Source of the DNA: an uncultured Clostridia bacterium
GTDB lineage: Bacteria; Bacillota; Clostridia; Oscillospirales; CAG-272
Direction of reading: 5' to 3'
Assembly: GCA_947304475.1 (NCBI GenBank)
Contig: CAMZBE010000044.1
Location: 1-8,616, forward strand
Length of the DNA stretch: 8,616 nucleotides
The notes below the pieces were generated by a model that had not been told where the DNA came from, ran no database searches, and saw nothing but the letters and a program-made list of their open reading frames with translations. Of this stretch, positions 5,614 to 8,616 are shown piece by piece. Numbering within the stretch: the stretch's first letter is position 1; each line of letters begins with the position of its first letter. Both the position numbers and the translations under genes were made by a program.

Positions 5614-5642
5614 ATTATAACACACCGAAACCGAAATTGCAA
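5614..5642 (-). promoter_or_regulatory. Sigma-A promoter of rplS
   Basis: On the minus strand TTGCAA (-35, 5642-5637) is followed after 17 bp by TATAAT (-10, 5619-5614), a perfect -10 with TGT directly before it. This is the best-formed promoter on this strand and fits strong constitutive expression of a ribosomal protein. Confidence 0.85.
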
Positions 5643-5852
5643 GTATTTTTTTAGATTTTTTTCGCTCTGCGCCCCGAGTGCCGCCGGGGACGCGAAAAAC
5701 GGGTTTTTCCAAACGAACTCGGCTGGTTTTTCGGAGATTCCCCGGAACCCGGCGCCGGTTCGTTTCGGTTTCCATGCGGCAACTGATCCGTATAGATTAT
5801 CAGAAGACCAAAGTGTTAAAAGTTCTGTATTTGATTTATATATATGTAAGTC
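5643..5852. other. Gene-free divergent regulatory region between rplS and the GH42 gene
   Basis: No credible coding frame is seen. The left part is T-rich (two T-runs at 5646-5662), then GC-rich with small inverted repeats: CCCCG/CGGGG at 5672-5676 and 5685-5689, GAAAAA/TTTTTC at 5694-5699 and 5704-5709, and GAACC/GGTTC around GGCGCC at about 5745-5761. From about 5790 the sequence turns strongly AT-rich up to the GH42 promoter, unlike the rest of the window. This would suit regulator binding or easy melting. I recognise no riboswitch or known operator. Confidence 0.5.
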
Positions 5853-5882
5853 TTGACAAAAATGCGAAACAAGTGTTATACT
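5853..5882 (+). promoter_or_regulatory. Strong sigma-A promoter of the GH42 gene
   Basis: TTGACA at 5853-5858 is a perfect -35. TATACT at 5877-5882 is the -10 after 18 bp, with TGT before it (extended -10). The transcript would start near 5889, giving a short leader of about 28 nt. The ribosome binding site GGAGG at 5900-5904 lies 12 nt from the ATG at 5917, longer than usual. The -10 region forms a small palindrome, AAGT...ACTT (5871-5883), that could be an operator, though nothing proves this. Confidence 0.85.
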
Positions 5883-5916
5883 TATTTGGAAAGATTGACG
5901 GAGGTTCAAAGCCCTT

Positions 5917-7956
5917 ATGAGCAAAACCTACATGAATGAAAAATTCCCCCATTTCCTGCACGGCGGGGACTACAATCCCGATCAGTGGGTTGATTATCCG
6001 GGGATGATCGACGAAGATATGCGCCTGATGAAACTCGCCGAATGCAACGAGATGACGGTCGGGATTTTTGCCTGGTCCATGATTGAGCCGCGCGAGGGCG
6101 TTTTCGAGTTCGACTATATGGACAAGGTTTTAGACAAGATCTACGAGAACGGCGGTCGTGTGATCCTCGCGACGCCGTCCGCGGCGCGTCCGCATTGGCT
6201 CGGCGACAAATATCCGGAGGTTTTTCGGGTTGACCGGGACGGGGTGCGCGAGCATTTCAATTCCAGACATAACCACTGCTATTCCTCTCCCGTCTACCGG
6301 GAGAAGGTCAGGATCATCAATACCAAACTTGCAAAAAGGTACGGAAAGCACCCGGCGGTGATCGGTTGGCACGTGTCAAACGAATACAGCGGAGAATGCT
6401 TCTGTCCTCTATGCGTCGCGAATTTCCGGGAATACCTCAGGCGGAAGTTCCACAACGATATCCGCGAATTGAATCACGCCTACTGGTCGTATTTCTGGAG
6501 CCATACCTTCGACTCGTTCGAGCAGATCGAGCCGCCGACGCCGTACACCGACCAGAGTCATATGGGACTGACCTGCGACTGGCGCCGGTTCGTGACCGAG
6601 ATGACCGTCGACTTTATGCGGGCGGAGATCGCTCCGCTGAAAGAGATCTGCCCCGAGTTACCGGTCACGACGAACATGCTGAGCAATTACGTCGGACTCG
6701 ATTACCGCCGCTTCAAGGGGGTGATCGACTTTGCCTCCTGCGATTCCTATCCGGCGTGGCATTCGGGAGATCAGCAGGATACTGCCGTCCATTCGGCGTT
6801 CGGGTACGATATTATCCGGGGCCTGACGCTGAAACCGTTTATCCTGATGGAGAACACGACGAGCGTCGTCAACTGGCGCGATTATAACAAGATCATGCGC
6901 CCGGGCATGGAAACGCTCTCCCCCTTTCAGGCGGTGGCGCACGGTTCCGACAGCATCCTTTACTTCCAGTTCCGGAAGGGGCGCGGCGGACAGGAAAAGT
7001 TTCACGGCGCGATCGTCGATCACGTCGGGACCGAGAAGACGCGAGTTTTTGAGACGGTCAAACGCAAAGGCGAACTTTTGAAAAAAGTCGACGAGATCTG
7101 CGGTACCGCCGTCAGATCGGAGGTCGCCGTCGTCTACGATTGGGAAAGCAGGTGGATGCTCGACGCCAGCCACGGGTTCTCAAAGAATACGAAAAAATAC
7201 ATCGAAACCGCAAGAGCGTATTACAGCGTCTTCTGGAAGCGGGGGATCAACTGCGACGTGATCGGACCGCACGACGACCTGTCGCCCTATAAGATCGTGG
7301 TCGCGCCGATGCAGTACGTCGCAGACGCCGAAACGATCGACAACTTCGCGCGCTTCGTCGAGAGGGGAGGCACGCTCTACGCGACCTATACGCTCGGTAT
7401 GGTGGACGAAAACGACCTCTGCCACCTCGGCGGATTCCCGGGCGGAAAACTGCGCGACGTTTTCGGGATCTGGAACGAGGAGATCGACACGCTCTATCCC
7501 GAGGATTCCAACTTCTGCGAATTCAAGGGCGCAAAGCATAAACTCGTCGATTACTGCGAACTGATCCACGCCGAAGGCGCCGAGGTGCTCGCCGTATACG
7601 GAGAGGACTTTTACCGCGGGATGCCGGTCGTCACGTCAAACGTCTACGGTGCGGGACGCGCCTACTATCAGGCGGCAAGGGACTGCGGGACACTCAGCGA
7701 CGCCGTGATCTCCGAGATCGTCAAAGAACGCGGCGTCAGATCTGCGACCGGAACCGTCGAACCGCTCGGATACGGCGTCAGCGCTCACGTCCGGGAGGAC
7801 GGGGAGGATCGGTACGTCTTTGTCGAGAACTATTCCGACGTCCCGGCGACCGTCCCGCTCGGGCGTAAAATGACCGATCTGATCTCGGGCAAAGAGACCG
7901 ACGTCTGCAAACTCGACGCTTACGGTCTCGGTATCTTCAAGTATTCGGAAGAATAA
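5917..7956 (+). CDS. Beta-galactosidase, GH42 family
   Basis: The protein has 679 residues, the usual GH42 length, with no signal peptide, so it is probably cytoplasmic. The family is a retaining hydrolase that releases galactose (in some members arabinopyranose) from short oligosaccharides taken up by the cell. The N-terminal TIM barrel spans about residues 10-385. HGGDYNPDQW (15-24) is the classical start. The acid/base Glu is in WHVSNEY (E156) and the nucleophile in FILMENTTSVVNW (E312). C121, C161, C163 and C166 match the zinc-binding cysteine set of many GH42 enzymes (CFCPLC). Residues about 395-600 are the trimerisation domain (VVAPMQYV, VERGGTLYATY), and the last 70 or so form the small C-terminal beta domain. 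The ATG was chosen as the first in frame after GGAGG. The sugar-binding lipoprotein gene follows 101 nt downstream, suggesting an import-and-cleavage operon. The exact substrate is not visible. Confidence 0.95.
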   Translation: MSKTYMNEKFPHFLHGGDYNPDQWVDYPGMIDEDMRLMKLAECNEMTVGIFAWSMIEPREGVFEFDYMDKVLDKIYENGGRVILATPSAARPHWLGDKYPEVFRVDRDGVREHFNSRHNHCYSSPVYREKVRIINTKLAKRYGKHPAVIGWHVSNEYSGECFCPLCVANFREYLRRKFHNDIRELNHAYWSYFWSHTFDSFEQIEPPTPYTDQSHMGLTCDWRRFVTEMTVDFMRAEIAPLKEICPELPVTTNMLSNYVGLDYRRFKGVIDFASCDSYPAWHSGDQQDTAVHSAFGYDIIRGLTLKPFILMENTTSVVNWRDYNKIMRPGMETLSPFQAVAHGSDSILYFQFRKGRGGQEKFHGAIVDHVGTEKTRVFETVKRKGELLKKVDEICGTAVRSEVAVVYDWESRWMLDASHGFSKNTKKYIETARAYYSVFWKRGINCDVIGPHDDLSPYKIVVAPMQYVADAETIDNFARFVERGGTLYATYTLGMVDENDLCHLGGFPGGKLRDVFGIWNEEIDTLYPEDSNFCEFKGAKHKLVDYCELIHAEGAEVLAVYGEDFYRGMPVVTSNVYGAGRAYYQAARDCGTLSDAVISEIVKERGVRSATGTVEPLGYGVSAHVREDGEDRYVFVENYSDVPATVPLGRKMTDLISGKETDVCKLDAYGLGIFKYSEE

Positions 7957-7977
7957 GTATTCAAAAGAAGCATATTA

Positions 7978-8034
7978 CGCCGGTCGGAGCGCTCGCGTAT
8001 TTTGCCTGACGGAAGAGCGAGGGCGGTCCCGGCG
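7978..8034 (+). other. Long stem-loop between the GH42 gene and the lipoprotein gene
   Basis: CGCCGG (7978-7983) pairs with CCGGCG (8029-8034), and inside it CTCGC (7992-7996) pairs with GCGAG (8017-8021) across a 20-nt loop. No T-run follows, so it is not a typical terminator, and no promoter is seen before the next gene. It may be an RNA processing or stability element that sets different expression of the two genes, or it may be chance in GC-rich DNA. Confidence 0.35.
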
Positions 8035-8057
8035 CAAACAAAAGAAAGGATACGTGT

Positions 8058-8616
8058 ATGAAGAAACTCATCAGCGTTCTTTTGCTACTCGCGATGCTCG
8101 CGATCTCCCTCGCTTCCTGCGGCGGCAGCAAGGAGACCGGTGCGACGACGGCGGCGCAGACCGAGTCCGGGACCGCCGGGGAGACGACGGCGCAGTCGAC
8201 CGAAGACGAAAAGTGGGAAGAGATCGCGTCCAAGATCGCGATCATCACGGAGAAGGACCGGGAACTCCGGATCGAACTCAGCAACCACGGCGACGCCGAG
8301 AAGACCTCGAAAAACGACAAGTACGTGGTCGGCCCCGACGAGGTGGATCCCGGCACGACGCCGCTGATCGAGCAGATGGTCTACGCTCGCAACAAAGCGG
8401 CGTATGACCTGCTCAACGTGAAAATCGAGTACGTCTACTGGGACTATAAATGGAGCGAACAGTCGGGGCAGATCGAGAAGGTGGTACAGGCCAAAGCGCC
8501 CGACGCGCCCGATCTTTTCGTCAATATGATCTCCGACCTCAACGTGGCGAATCTCAAAGGAGTGTTCAAGGACACCTGGTCGATCCCGAACTCCTACTTT
8601 GATTTCGAGACGCAGG
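8058..8616 (+). CDS. Lipoprotein, probable ABC-transporter sugar-binding protein (3' end outside window)
   Basis: The frame is open from the ATG at 8058 to the window edge (186 complete codons). The N-terminus has two Lys, a Leu-rich hydrophobic stretch and a lipobox LASC (residues 18-21), so Cys21 should be lipidated after cleavage. A Thr/Ala/Glu/Ser-rich linker (22-50) tethers the protein to the outer face of the membrane. The folded part begins near residue 52, with VYARNKAAYDLLNVKIEYVY and then a segment around APDLFVNMISDLNVANLKG. This arrangement, an N-terminal lobe with a region where the binding protein contacts ligand, is common in extracellular solute-binding proteins for oligosaccharides. 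AAAGAAAGGA (8041-8050) is the ribosome binding site. Position right behind the GH42 gene supports a role in sugar uptake; permease genes would be expected to the right. I know similar lipoproteins from Clostridia, but the ligand cannot be told. Confidence 0.8.
   Translation, partial: MKKLISVLLLLAMLAISLASCGGSKETGATTAAQTESGTAGETTAQSTEDEKWEEIASKIAIITEKDRELRIELSNHGDAEKTSKNDKYVVGPDEVDPGTTPLIEQMVYARNKAAYDLLNVKIEYVYWDYKWSEQSGQIEKVVQAKAPDAPDLFVNMISDLNVANLKGVFKDTWSIPNSYFDFETQ

Noticed and set aside
5568..5924. Minus-strand frame of 118 codons in the divergent region
   Set aside because: It spans both promoters and T-rich runs, lacks a ribosome binding site and shows no known motif.

Overview
The window looks like a GC-rich genome of a Gram-positive, Clostridia-type bacterium (Bacillota), probably an uncultured gut or animal-associated lineage. 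This is inferred from strong AAGGAGG-type ribosome binding sites, sigma-A promoters, a lipobox lipoprotein with an Ala/Thr/Glu-rich linker, a TrhP/YrrO-like U32 protein and a HINT protein of 113 residues. No rRNA or other marker fixes the taxon.

Layout from left to right. (1) 1-1038, plus strand: the C-terminal part of a GH78 alpha-L-rhamnosidase that begins outside the window. (2) 1042-1384: a gene-free array of about 14 small palindromic hairpins joined by near-constant 7-nt tags. It fills the gap between two convergent stop codons and is the most unusual object here. (3) 1386-4596, minus strand: a tight three-gene unit transcribed in the order FkbM-family methyltransferase, U32 family protein (tRNA-hydroxylation type) and UppP undecaprenyl-diphosphatase, with a 20-nt gap and then a 4-nt overlap. 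(4) 4614-5038, plus: an extended -10 promoter and a HIT/HINT-family protein. (5) 5114-5152: a perfect 17-bp hairpin between the convergent HIT gene and rplS. (6) 5171-5642, minus: rplS (ribosomal protein L19) with its own promoter and a leader of about 95 nt. (7) 5643-5916: a divergent regulatory region with a strong promoter. (8) 5917-7956, plus: a GH42 beta-galactosidase. (9) 8058-8616, plus: the start of a lipoprotein that looks like the solute-binding component of an ABC sugar importer, cut by the window edge.

The genes suggest two themes. One is plant- or host-glycan use: rhamnosidase, cytoplasmic GH42 galactosidase and a sugar-binding lipoprotein, the last two probably forming an uptake-and-cleavage operon that continues to the right. 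The other is housekeeping: UppP recycles the lipid carrier for peptidoglycan, L19 belongs to the large ribosomal subunit, and the U32 protein probably modifies RNA. The housekeeping block sits between the glycan genes. All three recognisable promoters carry a TGN extended -10 element, and two of them share a 13-nt core with a single difference.
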